Source: Singulisphaera sp. (GTDB lineage: Bacteria > Planctomycetota > Planctomycetia > Isosphaerales > Isosphaeraceae). From it: a stretch of DNA of 44,441 nucleotides. The stretch is from contig DAIDJG010000167.1 of NCBI GenBank assembly GCA_027451445.1, positions 1 through 44,441 of the forward strand, read 5' to 3'. Each line of letters begins with the position of its first letter. Positions within the stretch are counted from its first letter, which is position 1. The translations under genes were made by a program, and so were the position numbers. This document shows positions 16,645 to 25,970 of this stretch, piece by piece. The notes beneath the pieces are model-generated. The model saw only the letters and a program-made list of their open reading frames with translations. It searched no databases and was not told the origin of the DNA.

Positions 16645-18054
16645 ATGCGTTACGCCCTCGGCGGTGCTCTCCTTGTGTGCTGCGGCTGGATTGGCGCCGA
16701 GTCGGTCCATGCGGCGTCCCCAACCTATCACCGCGAGGTCGCGCGGATCCTGCAGAAGCATTGTCAGGACTGCCACCGTCCCGGCCAGGTCGCGCCGTTC
16801 TCATTATTGACGTATGACCAGGCCCGCAAGCGAGCGTCGGATCTCGCGGACGTCACGGAAAGCCGCAAAATGCCCCCCTGGCCCGCCTCGACTCACGATG
16901 GAGGGCCGTTCCGCGACGCGCGACTGCTGAACTCCGACGAGATCGCAACGATCACGGCGTGGGCCGAGGCGGGCTGCCCCGAGGGAGATCCGAAAGACGC
17001 CCCGCCGGCGCGAACCTGGAGCTCGGACTGGGCCCTGGGCAAGCCCGACCTGGTGGTTCAGGCACCTGAGCCTTACACCCTGGGCGCCGAGGGGCGCGAC
17101 GAGTTCCGCGTGTTCGTCATCCCGACGGGTTTGACCGAGGGAAAATGGATCTCGGCCATCGACTTCAAGCCGGGGAACCCGAAGGTTGTCCACCACATCC
17201 TGTCCGCATTTGACGTCACCGGCCAGGCGGAGAAGCTTGATCAGAAGGATCCGAAGCCTGGCTACCAGGTTTTCGGCGGATTCGGGCTCTTGCCCTCGGG
17301 GAGTCTCGGCGGCTGGGCACCGGGGAAACGTCCCAAGGCGCTGCCGGACGGGGCCGGCCGGTATCTCCCCAAAGGTGCGCAGATCTTGCTCCAGGTCCAC
17401 TACCATAAGAGCGGCAAGTCCGAGAGCGATGCCACGGCGATCGCGCTGTACTTCGCCAAGGCACCGGTCGACAAGCTCGTGCGCGGCGGTGCCGTGTTCC
17501 CGCCTCGCGATTTCGACACATTCCGTCCCAAACTCCTCATCCCCGCGGGCGACGACCATTACGAGATCAAGGGAACGTGGAACGTACCGTACGACGCCCA
17601 CGCGGTCGCCGTGGCGCCTCACATGCACTGGCTCGGTAAAGACTTCGTCCTCAAGGCGACCCGTCCCGACAAATCAACGGCCACGCTCATCAGGATCGAC
17701 GACTGGAACTTCAACTGGCAGGGCACCTACGACTTCGTCACGCCGCTCGCGCTTCCCAAAGGAACGCGGATCGACATGCTCGCCCATTTCGACAACTCAG
17801 CCCGGAACCCCAACAACCAGAGCAGCCCGCCCGTCGACGTCCACTGGGGCGAGCAGACCACCGACGAGATGTGCATTGGTTTTCTGCAACTCACGCGTGA
17901 CGACGAACACCTCAATAACAAGCCTCCCGTTCGCTTCAGCCCGCTGGCCAACTTCGAGGGTGCCGACGGCGCCCGTGCCCTCGAGCTGTTCCGGCGGTTC
18001 CGCGCCCGCAACCAGGGCCAGGGAAATGCAGCGACGCCCCGGAATGCTCGGTAA
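16645..18054 (+). CDS. Secreted cytochrome c / copper monooxygenase-like (PHM fold) protein, copy 1
   Basis: Signal peptide (residues 1-24) followed by a c-type cytochrome segment with heme motif CQDCH (C40, C43, H44) and likely axial Met76 in KMPPWP, then a domain resembling the two-domain copper ascorbate-dependent monooxygenases. All six copper ligands of peptidylglycine hydroxylating monooxygenase have counterparts: H183-H184 (VVHHIL) and H252 or H254 (VHYHKSG) for CuH, H326 and H328 (PHMHWLG) plus M409 (DEMC) for CuM. Exported, probably periplasmic. Electrons could pass from heme to copper (inference). The substrate is unknown. Followed 230 bases later by a close paralogue. Confidence 0.82.
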   Translation: MRYALGGALLVCCGWIGAESVHAASPTYHREVARILQKHCQDCHRPGQVAPFSLLTYDQARKRASDLADVTESRKMPPWPASTHDGGPFRDARLLNSDEIATITAWAEAGCPEGDPKDAPPARTWSSDWALGKPDLVVQAPEPYTLGAEGRDEFRVFVIPTGLTEGKWISAIDFKPGNPKVVHHILSAFDVTGQAEKLDQKDPKPGYQVFGGFGLLPSGSLGGWAPGKRPKALPDGAGRYLPKGAQILLQVHYHKSGKSESDATAIALYFAKAPVDKLVRGGAVFPPRDFDTFRPKLLIPAGDDHYEIKGTWNVPYDAHAVAVAPHMHWLGKDFVLKATRPDKSTATLIRIDDWNFNWQGTYDFVTPLALPKGTRIDMLAHFDNSARNPNNQSSPPVDVHWGEQTTDEMCIGFLQLTRDDEHLNNKPPVRFSPLANFEGADGARALELFRRFRARNQGQGNAATPRNAR

Positions 18055-18284
18055 TCTGGGAGGGAGACAAGTTTTGCTTGCCATCCCAGTTTTCCCAGAA
18101 TACGATGGTTTTGGCATGATGGACGCATTGGGGAGGCGTTTTGGCTCCCTGACGCGGCCCATCGCCCGAGGGGGCTCCATGGAGCGCGTGAGCCGACGAC
18201 GGCTCGAGCGATTCGAAAGCGGGAGCAAGCCACCGCACTCCAAAGCCCTCGGACTCCGACAGCGACGGCTGGGGGAAACCATCG
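18055..18284. other. Spacer between the two paralogues with a hairpin
   Basis: After the first stop codon, CTGGGA...CAAG pairs with CTTG...TCCCAG (about 18054-18103), an interrupted stem with loop TTTTG. The rest (18120-18280) has no coding character and includes a phrase (GGGAGCAAGCCACCGCACTC) that I recall from planctomycete intergenic repeats; no second copy was noticed here. Confidence 0.35.
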
Positions 18285-19595
18285 ATGAGACTTTGGGTCG
18301 CAGCGTTTTTGGTCTTCGGCGGCTGGCTGGGTGCATCGCGAGTGCAGGCCGGCTCTCCGACTTATCATCGGGAAGTCGAGCGTATCCTTCAAAAGCATTG
18401 CCAGGATTGCCACCGCCCGGCTCAGATTGCGCCCTTTCCGCTTTTGACCTACTCGCATGCGCGCAAGCGAGCGGCGGATCTTGCGCGTGTGGCCCGTACC
18501 CATGCGATGCCTCCCTGGCCGCCCTCGGCCGAGGAAGGGGGACCGTTCCGGGGTGCACGCGTGGTCTCTGAGGAGGAGATCGCCACGCTCGAAGCTTGGG
18601 CCAAGGCCAACGCGCCCAAGGGCGACCCGCACGACGCGCCCGCAGCGCGCACGTGGGACTCGGAGTGGACGCTCGGAACGCCGGACGTGATTCTGAAGAT
18701 GCCCGAGCCCTACTCCATCAGCAGTGAGGGGGACGATGAATTCCGGGCGTTCGTGATTCCCTCGGATCTGTCAGAAGGCAAATGGATCTCGGCGATCGAC
18801 TTCAGGCCGGGGAATCCGCGGGTCGTTCACCACGTCATTGTCGCGTTCGACACCAAGAAACTGGCGCGGATCCTCGACAAGGCCGACCCCAAGCCGGGCT
18901 ACAAGGTTTTTGGCGGGTTCGGGATCGTTCCCGCCGGGACGCTCGGCGGCTGGTCCCCGGGCAAGCGTGCAATGCTTGCGCCCGAAGGGACGGGCTATTA
19001 CCTGCCGCCGGACTCCGACATCCTGTTGCAGGTTCACTACCACAAGAGCGGCAAGGCCGAGACCGATTCCTCGTCACTGGGGCTGTACTTCGCGAAGACG
19101 CCGATCGACAAAGAACTGCGCAACAAGACGGTCACGCCGCCCGTGGAAGGCATCCTGGAGATCCCGAGCCTGCTGATCCCCGCGGGAAAGAAGAACCAGG
19201 AAATCACCGGATCGCTCCAAATTGATGAAGATGTGCACATGGTCGGTGTGACGCCTCACATGCACTGGCTCGGGAAAAACTTCCTCCTCCAGGCGACCCG
19301 GCCCGACGGCACCATCGTGCCGTTAATTCGCATTGACCGATGGGACTTCAACTGGCAAGGGAGCTACGAGTTCGAAACACCAGTTGCGCTGCCCAAAGGC
19401 ACGCGTGTGGAGATGGTCGCCCACTTCGACAACTCGGTCTTCAATCCCTACAACCCACGCAAGCCACCGCTCGACGTGCGCTGGGGGGAACGGACCTACG
19501 ACGAGATGTGCATCGCGTTCCTCACCATCACGTATGACGATGAACATCGCGAGAATTCGGTTCCAGGACGCTTCCGCACAGCCAAGGCAAAGTGA
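18285..19595 (+). CDS. Secreted cytochrome c / copper monooxygenase-like (PHM fold) protein, copy 2
   Basis: Paralogue of the preceding gene along its whole length, 436 residues versus 469, lacking the 30-residue C-terminal tail. Signal peptide, then the heme motif CQDCH (C39, C42, H43), axial Met75 in AMPPWPP, and the same copper ligand set: H182-H183, H251/H253, H325/H327 and M408. Tandem duplication is plain from shared phrases such as SPTYHREV, LQKHCQDCHRP, PGNP(K/R)VVHH, LLQVHYHKSGK and TPHMHWLGK. Both copies keep every ligand, so neither looks decayed; they may differ in substrate or expression. GGGGGA lies nine bases upstream of ATG 18285. Convergent with the permease gene, only 30 bases apart. 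Confidence 0.82.
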   Translation: MRLWVAAFLVFGGWLGASRVQAGSPTYHREVERILQKHCQDCHRPAQIAPFPLLTYSHARKRAADLARVARTHAMPPWPPSAEEGGPFRGARVVSEEEIATLEAWAKANAPKGDPHDAPAARTWDSEWTLGTPDVILKMPEPYSISSEGDDEFRAFVIPSDLSEGKWISAIDFRPGNPRVVHHVIVAFDTKKLARILDKADPKPGYKVFGGFGIVPAGTLGGWSPGKRAMLAPEGTGYYLPPDSDILLQVHYHKSGKAETDSSSLGLYFAKTPIDKELRNKTVTPPVEGILEIPSLLIPAGKKNQEITGSLQIDEDVHMVGVTPHMHWLGKNFLLQATRPDGTIVPLIRIDRWDFNWQGSYEFETPVALPKGTRVEMVAHFDNSVFNPYNPRKPPLDVRWGERTYDEMCIAFLTITYDDEHRENSVPGRFRTAKAK

Positions 19596-19625
19596 CGCAC
19601 GCCGATTCAAGGGTCGGGCCGCCGA

Positions 19626-21095
19626 TCACTCGACCGGCGGCGAATTGCGTTGTCGTGAGAAGAACGCGTACGCAGGAAGCCCCATCAGGATGATCCCAAC
19701 CCCGGCCAGGGATTCGATCCGGCTCTGGGAATCGGCGAGCATGTTGCCCATCAACAGAAGCGACGCCGCGACGAAGAGCAGGGGGGTGAAGGGGTAGCCC
19801 AAGGTGTGATACGAGCGAGGCGCATCGGGCATCGTGCGTCGCAGGACGAACACGCTGGTGATTGTCAGCAGGTTGAAAACGATGGCGCCGAAGATCACGT
19901 AGGTGAACAGCACGTCGTAGAGGGGCGTGTGGTTCAGCTTCGTCCATGCGGCAACGACCCACGACGGTAACCCGCCGTCGGACGGTGGCGCGGGGGCGAC
20001 AATCAGGAGCGTCCCCACCACCGTGAGCGCGATCGCCCATGCGCCCTGTGCGATCACCGCATTCGCCGGTGTGCGAAAGCGGTGATTGATGCGACAGAGG
20101 GTCGTGGGGAAGAGTCCGTCGCGCGCCATCGCGAAATACGCGCGCGGACCCGTGAGGGCATTGCCATTTAGTGAGATGAATGTCGAAATCATCACCAGGA
20201 TCGAGATCGCTCGGACCCCCGTCTGGCCGAGGAGCGTCCGGCAGTAGCTCGCGGCGACGGCCTTGCGGATCCCCTCCGACCCGCTGGCGGAGGTAATTTC
20301 CGGGAACGGCAGGACGAGGTGGTAACAGAGCGTCATCCCCACATAGACCGAGATCAGGATGGCCATGCCCAGCCCAAGGGCCCTTGGGATGCTTCGCTCA
20401 GGCTCGTGAACCTCTTCACCAAGCGAGGCGAGGTTGATCCAGCCGTCGTACGCCCAGAGGACGCCCACCATCGCCGCCATCATCCCTTTGAAGATCGACC
20501 CTTTGAACACTGTCGGCCAAACCGGCGAGAGCCGGTCCACGGACGCACCGCCCGAGAGAAACGGCAGCATCATCAAGGTGGCGACTCCGCCGACCTTGAT
20601 GAACGTTCCCGCAACCTGGAGCCGCCCACCGAGCCCGGTCCCCACGACGTTCACGGCGGTAACGAACGCAATCGCCCCGACGGCGGCCACCATCTGCCAG
20701 AGCTCGAGCCGGATTCCCGCCGGTGAAGGCACAAGCTGGGCGAAGTAGCGCGCGAACGCCGCGGCGAGCGTTGCCATCGAGCCCGCGCGAAGGATCAAGA
20801 ACTCGGTCCAGCCGAACAAGAACGCGGGCAACCGTCCATAGGCGGCACGCAAGTAAACATAGGGCCCGCCGGCATGAGGCAACGTTGCCCCCAGTTCCGC
20901 CACCGTCAACGCCCCCGCTGCGCTGAACAGCCCGCCAACAATCCAGACCAGAATGATCCCGCCCATGAACGGTACGGATCGCGCCACCGTCGCAGGCACC
21001 AGAAAAATCCCCGACCCGATGACCGACCCGACAACCACGCACAATGCCGTGAAGGGGCTCAGCACACGGGGGAGAACGGTCGATTCCTTCGTCAT
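19626..21095 (-). CDS. APC-family amino acid permease
   Basis: Inner-membrane transporter of the amino acid-polyamine-organocation superfamily with about 12 membrane helices over 489 residues. The first helix carries the substrate-binding motif GSVIGSGIFLVPATVA typical of LAT/APA-type permeases. Other family marks: ELGATLPHAGGPYVYLR, VLWAYDGWINLASLGEEVHE followed by PERSIPRAL, and GPRAYFAMARDGLFP. The substrate cannot be fixed; proton-coupled uptake or exchange of neutral or cationic amino acids is likely. It follows the M28 peptidase gene on the same strand across a 176-base gap holding an inverted repeat, so peptide breakdown and amino-acid uptake may be linked (inference). Confidence 0.9.
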   Translation of the reverse strand: MTKESTVLPRVLSPFTALCVVVGSVIGSGIFLVPATVARSVPFMGGIILVWIVGGLFSAAGALTVAELGATLPHAGGPYVYLRAAYGRLPAFLFGWTEFLILRAGSMATLAAAFARYFAQLVPSPAGIRLELWQMVAAVGAIAFVTAVNVVGTGLGGRLQVAGTFIKVGGVATLMMLPFLSGGASVDRLSPVWPTVFKGSIFKGMMAAMVGVLWAYDGWINLASLGEEVHEPERSIPRALGLGMAILISVYVGMTLCYHLVLPFPEITSASGSEGIRKAVAASYCRTLLGQTGVRAISILVMISTFISLNGNALTGPRAYFAMARDGLFPTTLCRINHRFRTPANAVIAQGAWAIALTVVGTLLIVAPAPPSDGGLPSWVVAAWTKLNHTPLYDVLFTYVIFGAIVFNLLTITSVFVLRRTMPDAPRSYHTLGYPFTPLLFVAASLLLMGNMLADSQSRIESLAGVGIILMGLPAYAFFSRQRNSPPVE

Positions 21096-21163
21096 CGATC
21101 AACCGCCACGTAAGAGGCCAAACGAAGAATCCGCAGAGAACACGCAAAAAAAATGAAGAGGTC

Positions 21164-21264
21164 TATCCGCAGATGTCGCAGATGAACGCAGATCAACCCG
21201 GTTAGGATTCAATATAATTCAAACAAATTTCTTTATCTGCGTAAATCTGCGACATCTGCGGATA
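21164..21264. repeat. GATG-unit inverted repeat upstream of the permease gene
   Basis: The arms (21164-21193 and 21235-21264) are 30 bases and match at 28 positions. Each arm is made of CGCAGATG/CGCAGAT units about 9-12 bases apart, starting TATCCGCAGATGTCGCAGAT. The loop is AT-rich (about 41 bases). Same design as 2211-2298 and 40249-40322, with a different unit sequence. Confidence 0.85.
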
Positions 21265-21271
21265 GGATGAT

Positions 21272-23686
21272 TTAGTTTTCTTTTGCCGTGGTTTCGGCCG
21301 TTTTCATTGCTTGCGCCGCCGCTTCGATCCGGCCGACGAGTGCCGCCACCTGGGTCGAAAACATCCCGGTGTCATTATCGAGAATTGCCTGGCGCACGCC
21401 TGGCATGGGCCAGGACGCGTAACCCGTTGTGACGCCCGGGGCGTAGATCGCGTGCTTGAACCAGGTGCGGTCCGGGAGACCGTCGCGGAGCAGGAACGTG
21501 CGCTCCACTCGCATCAGGGCGTCGTTGACGCGAGCCAGACGGGCGCCGGGGACGCCGTCGCGCCCCGACAGGGCGTCCGTGGCTCGGTCCAGGGCCAGGG
21601 CCTGCGTCTGGAATGCGCGGACCGCCTTCACGATGCGGAGCAAGCCCTCGCGCACGGGCGCGAACTTGTCGGCTTTGGCACCCGACGCGCGGGCGCGGCG
21701 CTCGACGATCCGGCGCAGGTCGTCCACGTGGTCGCGGAGCGCCTCGCCGTAGGCCACGAACTTGAGCGGTACCACGTCCGCTCCCGCCGCTCGCATGGCG
21801 ATCGCTGTGTACAGACGAGCCGCTGTCGCGTGCGTCAGGAACTCGGGGTCGCCGAATTTCTCCATCCAGGTGAAGTCGTCGTAGATCGAGTGATAGACGC
21901 CGTACTTGCCCCGAAACCCCACATCGATGGCCGGCACTCCCAGGTGGTCCACAAACGCCGTGTAATCCGAGCCCGATCCGAGCCAATTCATCTGCGGCAC
22001 GAAGCGCGACGACGAGGCCGGCCTGGTTGCATCGGGGGACGTTGAGTGCGCAGAGTCGACGTGCACGGTATCCCAGGCCGGGTCGAACCAGTCGAGCGGC
22101 CCGTGGTTGGCCCAGTCGTTCCGCCGTTGCTCGGTCCACACCTGCCGGAGCGACTTGCCGGAACGCACGTCAAGCACCGCGCCGGCGGCGTCGAGCGTGA
22201 GGTCGCGGAGCGACGGGACACCGTCGAGATCGAGCTCATGCCCGCCGACCGCGGAGTCGACGTTGAGCATCAGCACGGCTTTCTCGTCGAGCTCCTTCGC
22301 ATGGTCCTCGGCCCACTCGGTTGAGCCCACGAGCCCGTATTCCTCGGCGTCCCAACTGGCGTAGACCAGCGTCCGCCGCGGTTTCCAGCCGGCCTTCACC
22401 GCCTCGCCCAGCGCGCGACAGGTCTCGAGTGTGGCGGCCGTGCCGCTCCCTGGATCGACCGCGCCATAGACCCAGGCATCGCGATGGTTGCCGATCATGA
22501 CCCAGCGGTCGGGTTCCGCCGTACCCTGGATCGTGGCGATCACGTTCCAGACCGGCCGGACCTTGTATTCCATGTCGACCGAGAACATGACCTCGGCCGG
22601 ACCGGGGCCGACGTGGTAAGGAAGCGGCAGACCCCCTTGCCAGCCAGACGGCACGTTCGGCCCGGCGAGCGCCTCGAAGATCGGCCGGGCCGCGCTGTAG
22701 CTGATCGGCAGCGCGGGGATCATCGCGAAATAATCCTCGCGTTTCAGGCCGGTCGCTTTCTCCCACTGATCGACGGAGAGCACGCGCTCGGTCTTGGTCT
22801 GCAACTGCCCCGTCGCGTCGAGCACCCCCGCGCTCCGTTCGAAGGCCTCCGGGCTGATCGTGAAGCCATTCGAGCCGTCGATCGGCAGCCGTTTCGCGCC
22901 TTTGACCGAAGCGCCGTTCGGCGTGGAGGGGTCGCCAGGCCCGAGCGAAATGAACTGCACACTCCCGCGCTGGAGCGACGAGGCCGACCGGTAAGGACCG
23001 TTCGGATAGACATCGCCCTTGCCATAGCCGTCGTCCGCAGGGTCCGAATAAATCAGAATCCCCTTCGCCCCGCGCTTCTGGGCGTTGCGCACCTTCAGGC
23101 CGCGGAAGAGCTCGCCATAGCGGACCAGGACGATCTTGTCCTTGACGCTCACGCCCATCTTTTCGAGCGTCGCGAAATCCTCCGGCCGGCCGAAATTGGC
23201 ATACACCACCTGGCCGCTCGCGACCCCCGACACCCCATAGCCGTTAAACGCGCCGAATGCGTCGGGACTTGCGGAGTCCTTGTCCGAAAGGATCGGATCC
23301 TCAGCGATGGGCAATTCCTTCTCCTCAGGACGCGAGAGCGAAAGCGACGGTGCCGCACTCGGATAGTTGAGCAGGACCTCGTACTCCTCGATCTCCGCCT
23401 TCCATCCCCATTCGCGCAGCTTGTCGCGGACAAATAGCGCCGTGGCGCGATCGGCCGGCGTGCCGGCGACGTGCGGCTCTTCGGTCAGTTTTCGCAACCA
23501 CGTGCGTGCGTGCTCCGGGCTCGGCACCGCGAGCGCTTTGGCCTCCGCCTTGGCATAGGTCGCGCGGACGCCACGGGCAAAACCGAGCGGCGATCCGGCA
23601 TCCTCGTCTTGCCCAAAGCCCGCCGTTATCGCAGTCCCCATCAAAGCAGCAACTCCGAAAAACGTCAAAGACAAACGTCGCAACAT
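21272..23686 (-). CDS. Secreted M28 peptidase, glutamate carboxypeptidase II-like
   Basis: Zinc metallopeptidase with the three-part layout of human PSMA/GCPII: an M28 catalytic domain interrupted by a PA domain (VASGQVVYANFGRPEDFATL, then IVLVRYGELFRGLKVRNA), and a C-terminal transferrin-receptor-like dimerisation domain. All di-zinc ligands are visible: H401 (NHRDAW), D411 (AVDPGSGTA), E448 (base) and E449 (DAEEYGLVGSTEW), D477 (NVDSAV) and H599 (YHSIYDDF). Signal peptide at residues 1-25 (ending AGFGQ). 804 residues, slightly longer than GCPII. Expected to trim C-terminal acidic residues or small peptides outside the cytoplasm; the exact specificity is unknown. Divergent from the DUF2961 gene across 185 bases. 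Confidence 0.9.
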   Translation of the reverse strand: MLRRLSLTFFGVAALMGTAITAGFGQDEDAGSPLGFARGVRATYAKAEAKALAVPSPEHARTWLRKLTEEPHVAGTPADRATALFVRDKLREWGWKAEIEEYEVLLNYPSAAPSLSLSRPEEKELPIAEDPILSDKDSASPDAFGAFNGYGVSGVASGQVVYANFGRPEDFATLEKMGVSVKDKIVLVRYGELFRGLKVRNAQKRGAKGILIYSDPADDGYGKGDVYPNGPYRSASSLQRGSVQFISLGPGDPSTPNGASVKGAKRLPIDGSNGFTISPEAFERSAGVLDATGQLQTKTERVLSVDQWEKATGLKREDYFAMIPALPISYSAARPIFEALAGPNVPSGWQGGLPLPYHVGPGPAEVMFSVDMEYKVRPVWNVIATIQGTAEPDRWVMIGNHRDAWVYGAVDPGSGTAATLETCRALGEAVKAGWKPRRTLVYASWDAEEYGLVGSTEWAEDHAKELDEKAVLMLNVDSAVGGHELDLDGVPSLRDLTLDAAGAVLDVRSGKSLRQVWTEQRRNDWANHGPLDWFDPAWDTVHVDSAHSTSPDATRPASSSRFVPQMNWLGSGSDYTAFVDHLGVPAIDVGFRGKYGVYHSIYDDFTWMEKFGDPEFLTHATAARLYTAIAMRAAGADVVPLKFVAYGEALRDHVDDLRRIVERRARASGAKADKFAPVREGLLRIVKAVRAFQTQALALDRATDALSGRDGVPGARLARVNDALMRVERTFLLRDGLPDRTWFKHAIYAPGVTTGYASWPMPGVRQAILDNDTGMFSTQVAALVGRIEAAAQAMKTAETTAKEN

Positions 23687-23871
23687 GAAAACCGGCCTTT
23701 CCGGAAAGACACGCTTGACAGGTCCGTGGCGGCGGGGCCAGACTCAGTGCGGCGCCTCGGCGCTGGGTTGAGAGGATACGTTGCATCGGCGCGCGAATCC
23801 AGCACCCAGCGTGCGAAGTTGACTCGTCCTTTCCGGCGCGTGTCTGCTCGGCATCTCAGAGAATTGCACCG

Positions 23872-25404
23872 ATGCTTGCCTTGCCGCTCTTATTCGGCTG
23901 GCTCGTGCTCGCCGCCGATCCGTCTCCGTCTCCATCCCAGGCTCAGGCGGCGTACACGCCGCCAGGCAAAGCGGTGGAGTTGTACGAGCTCGGCAGGGCG
24001 GCCCTGCTGCGAGACCCTCGCGCCCATCTCATTGGCTTCAATCAGAGCAGCCCTCATCGCGAAAACGGGGACGAGACGGTCCTCGCGGACGCGAAGGGGC
24101 CAGGTATCATCCAGCGGCTCTGGTTCGAGGCACCCAACTCCAAGGATGCGACCTCTCGCGAAACCGGCCGGTTGGTGATCCGGCTCGACAACGCGTCGAA
24201 CGCCGTGCTCGACATCCCGTTGGCGGAGCTCTTCGCAGGTAAGAACCCTCGGCTTCCTGGTACGCTGATGAGCCGGACGACGGGTGGGTTCACGGGTTAT
24301 GTCCCGATCCCGTTTCAGAACGGCTGTGTCGTCTCGTTCCGTGGGACGCTGCCGCCACACTACGCGATCTCGATCGTGAGCCTCCCCGGCACCGAGGGCT
24401 TGACGACCTTCCGTGCCGACATCAACGCCGAGGAAGCAAAGGAGCTCGAACTCGCACGCGCCCTCTGGCAGGAACCCGAAGCGCTCTTCGAGAACGTCCC
24501 GCCGTACTCTCCTCAGCGGAACTGGCGCTTGCTCTCGATCCGGAAACAGGTCGAGGAAGCGGAGTATCCGGTCGATGGCAGTGAGCAGAGCACGCACCTG
24601 TTCGCGCTTCCCGCGGGTCCCCGCACGATCCGCTCGCTGGATGCGATCATCGACCCCAAGACGACGGAAAACTGGCGCACGGCCCGGCTGCGGATCGTCT
24701 GGGACGGCGATGACATCGCGCACCCCGACATCGATTTGCCGGTGAGCGAGTTCTTTGAGCAGGCGGTGCACTCGTTCCCGTATCGCTCGCTCATGGCGGG
24801 AGCCAACGAGAACGTCTGGTCCAATCGCTTGCCGATGCCCTATCGCGAAGGCGGATCGCTTCAAATCGACGCGCGCGGCCCCATCAAGGGGGCGATTCGG
24901 GTCCGTACCGTCCGAGGGGCCGAGCTCGGCGCGGGTGAGCTCCGGGCCCTCGGCCGCAGTGTAACCTCGAACGCGGCTGGCAGACCCGCCGAGTGGGCAA
25001 GCGTCCAGGGGCGCGGTCACCTCGTCGGTACGTTTCTTACCGCGCACGGGCGTGGCAACAGGGCGGCGTGGCTCAAACAGTCGTTGACAATCACGTCGGA
25101 CGGCGAGACGTCGGTGCCAGCGGGCACGGCGCTCGCGCACGAGTTCAACGTGGCGCAGCCCGATGTGGCGGGGGGGTTCGACCGGGCGGCGGTGACACCG
25201 CTGTCAGGGTTCCCGGTGTTTCGCCGCGAAGGGGATGAGTGGAGTCTCGCGGCGTACCGCTGGCGTGTGAGTGATCCGGTTCCGTTCCGCGAATCACTCG
25301 CGCTGCGGGTTGAGCCTGATGATGTGCACGCGCTTGCGGACGCGGTCCGCGTTGTTATGTTCTGGTACTCCGAGCGACCCGGCCCAGTCCGCGCCGGCAG
25401 GTAG
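23872..25404 (+). CDS. DUF2961 (GH172-type) secreted protein
   Basis: The N-terminus is a signal peptide (LPLLFGWLVLAADPS). The hallmark of DUF2961 is GDETVLADAKGPGIIQRLWF near residues 65-85 (Asp-x-x-GPG followed by a Trp/Phe strand), then ETGRLVIRLDN and a jelly-roll-like beta pattern over the remaining 400 residues. Some DUF2961 proteins form glycoside hydrolase family GH172 (fructofuranose and arabinofuranose-acting enzymes), so carbohydrate cleavage is a reasonable guess, not shown. Length 510 is within range. ATG 23872 begins right at the signal peptide. The unknown gene at 25449 follows after 44 bases on the same strand. Confidence 0.78.
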   Translation: MLALPLLFGWLVLAADPSPSPSQAQAAYTPPGKAVELYELGRAALLRDPRAHLIGFNQSSPHRENGDETVLADAKGPGIIQRLWFEAPNSKDATSRETGRLVIRLDNASNAVLDIPLAELFAGKNPRLPGTLMSRTTGGFTGYVPIPFQNGCVVSFRGTLPPHYAISIVSLPGTEGLTTFRADINAEEAKELELARALWQEPEALFENVPPYSPQRNWRLLSIRKQVEEAEYPVDGSEQSTHLFALPAGPRTIRSLDAIIDPKTTENWRTARLRIVWDGDDIAHPDIDLPVSEFFEQAVHSFPYRSLMAGANENVWSNRLPMPYREGGSLQIDARGPIKGAIRVRTVRGAELGAGELRALGRSVTSNAAGRPAEWASVQGRGHLVGTFLTAHGRGNRAAWLKQSLTITSDGETSVPAGTALAHEFNVAQPDVAGGFDRAAVTPLSGFPVFRREGDEWSLAAYRWRVSDPVPFRESLALRVEPDDVHALADAVRVVMFWYSERPGPVRAGR

Positions 25405-25448
25405 GTGATCCTGACCCGGCGGGGCCTCAATGGTGAGAGAGGTTCATC

Positions 25449-25970
25449 ATGGGATTATGCGTCACGGTCGGTGGCACGAGGGGGACGTTCGAGGATCAAT
25501 TCGCGCAGGAAGTCGCATGTGTCCTGGATAATGCGTTCGGCGCCGAGGGCGATTGGGAAGGGGCCCCGCCGCAGAATTTCGGTGAGCTCCACGACCTCGG
25601 CCTGGCCGACCTACAATCGCGTGCCTCGCTCGAACTCGGCCCGGAATTCGCGCCTAATCTGCTGGCGCTGGGCGCGGACGGCCGCGCGGTCTACTTGCCG
25701 ACACACGTGCGCGCGGTGGACCTACCGCTGCCGAAAGGTCAGTCCCTCCGCTGCGCCAGCCTGCCGGGTCTGCGTGGTGAGCTGGCCGAGCTCGCCGAGC
25801 GCTGGCAGCTCCCGCTCGATGATGAATCCCTGAACGACTTGCTGCACGTCTACCGCGACCCGGACGACGGCTGGGTCGCCGATTCGCCCGATGTCCTCGC
25901 GTTTGCCCGGCTCGTCCTCGCGGCGAATGAGGCCGTCCGGCGCGACTGTCCGCTCTGGGTGCTGGTATAA
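25449..25970 (+). CDS. Small protein of unknown function
   Basis: No family recognised. The 173-residue product has no signal peptide or membrane helix; it is acidic and Leu/Asp-rich, starts MGLCVTVGGTRGTFEDQF, and ends VLAANEAVRRDCPLWVLV. Codon use is normal for the window and the ATG is preceded by GAGAGAGG about ten bases upstream, so the gene is real. It lies 44 bases after the DUF2961 gene and may share its transcript. No function proposed. Confidence 0.65.
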   Translation: MGLCVTVGGTRGTFEDQFAQEVACVLDNAFGAEGDWEGAPPQNFGELHDLGLADLQSRASLELGPEFAPNLLALGADGRAVYLPTHVRAVDLPLPKGQSLRCASLPGLRGELAELAERWQLPLDDESLNDLLHVYRDPDDGWVADSPDVLAFARLVLAANEAVRRDCPLWVLV

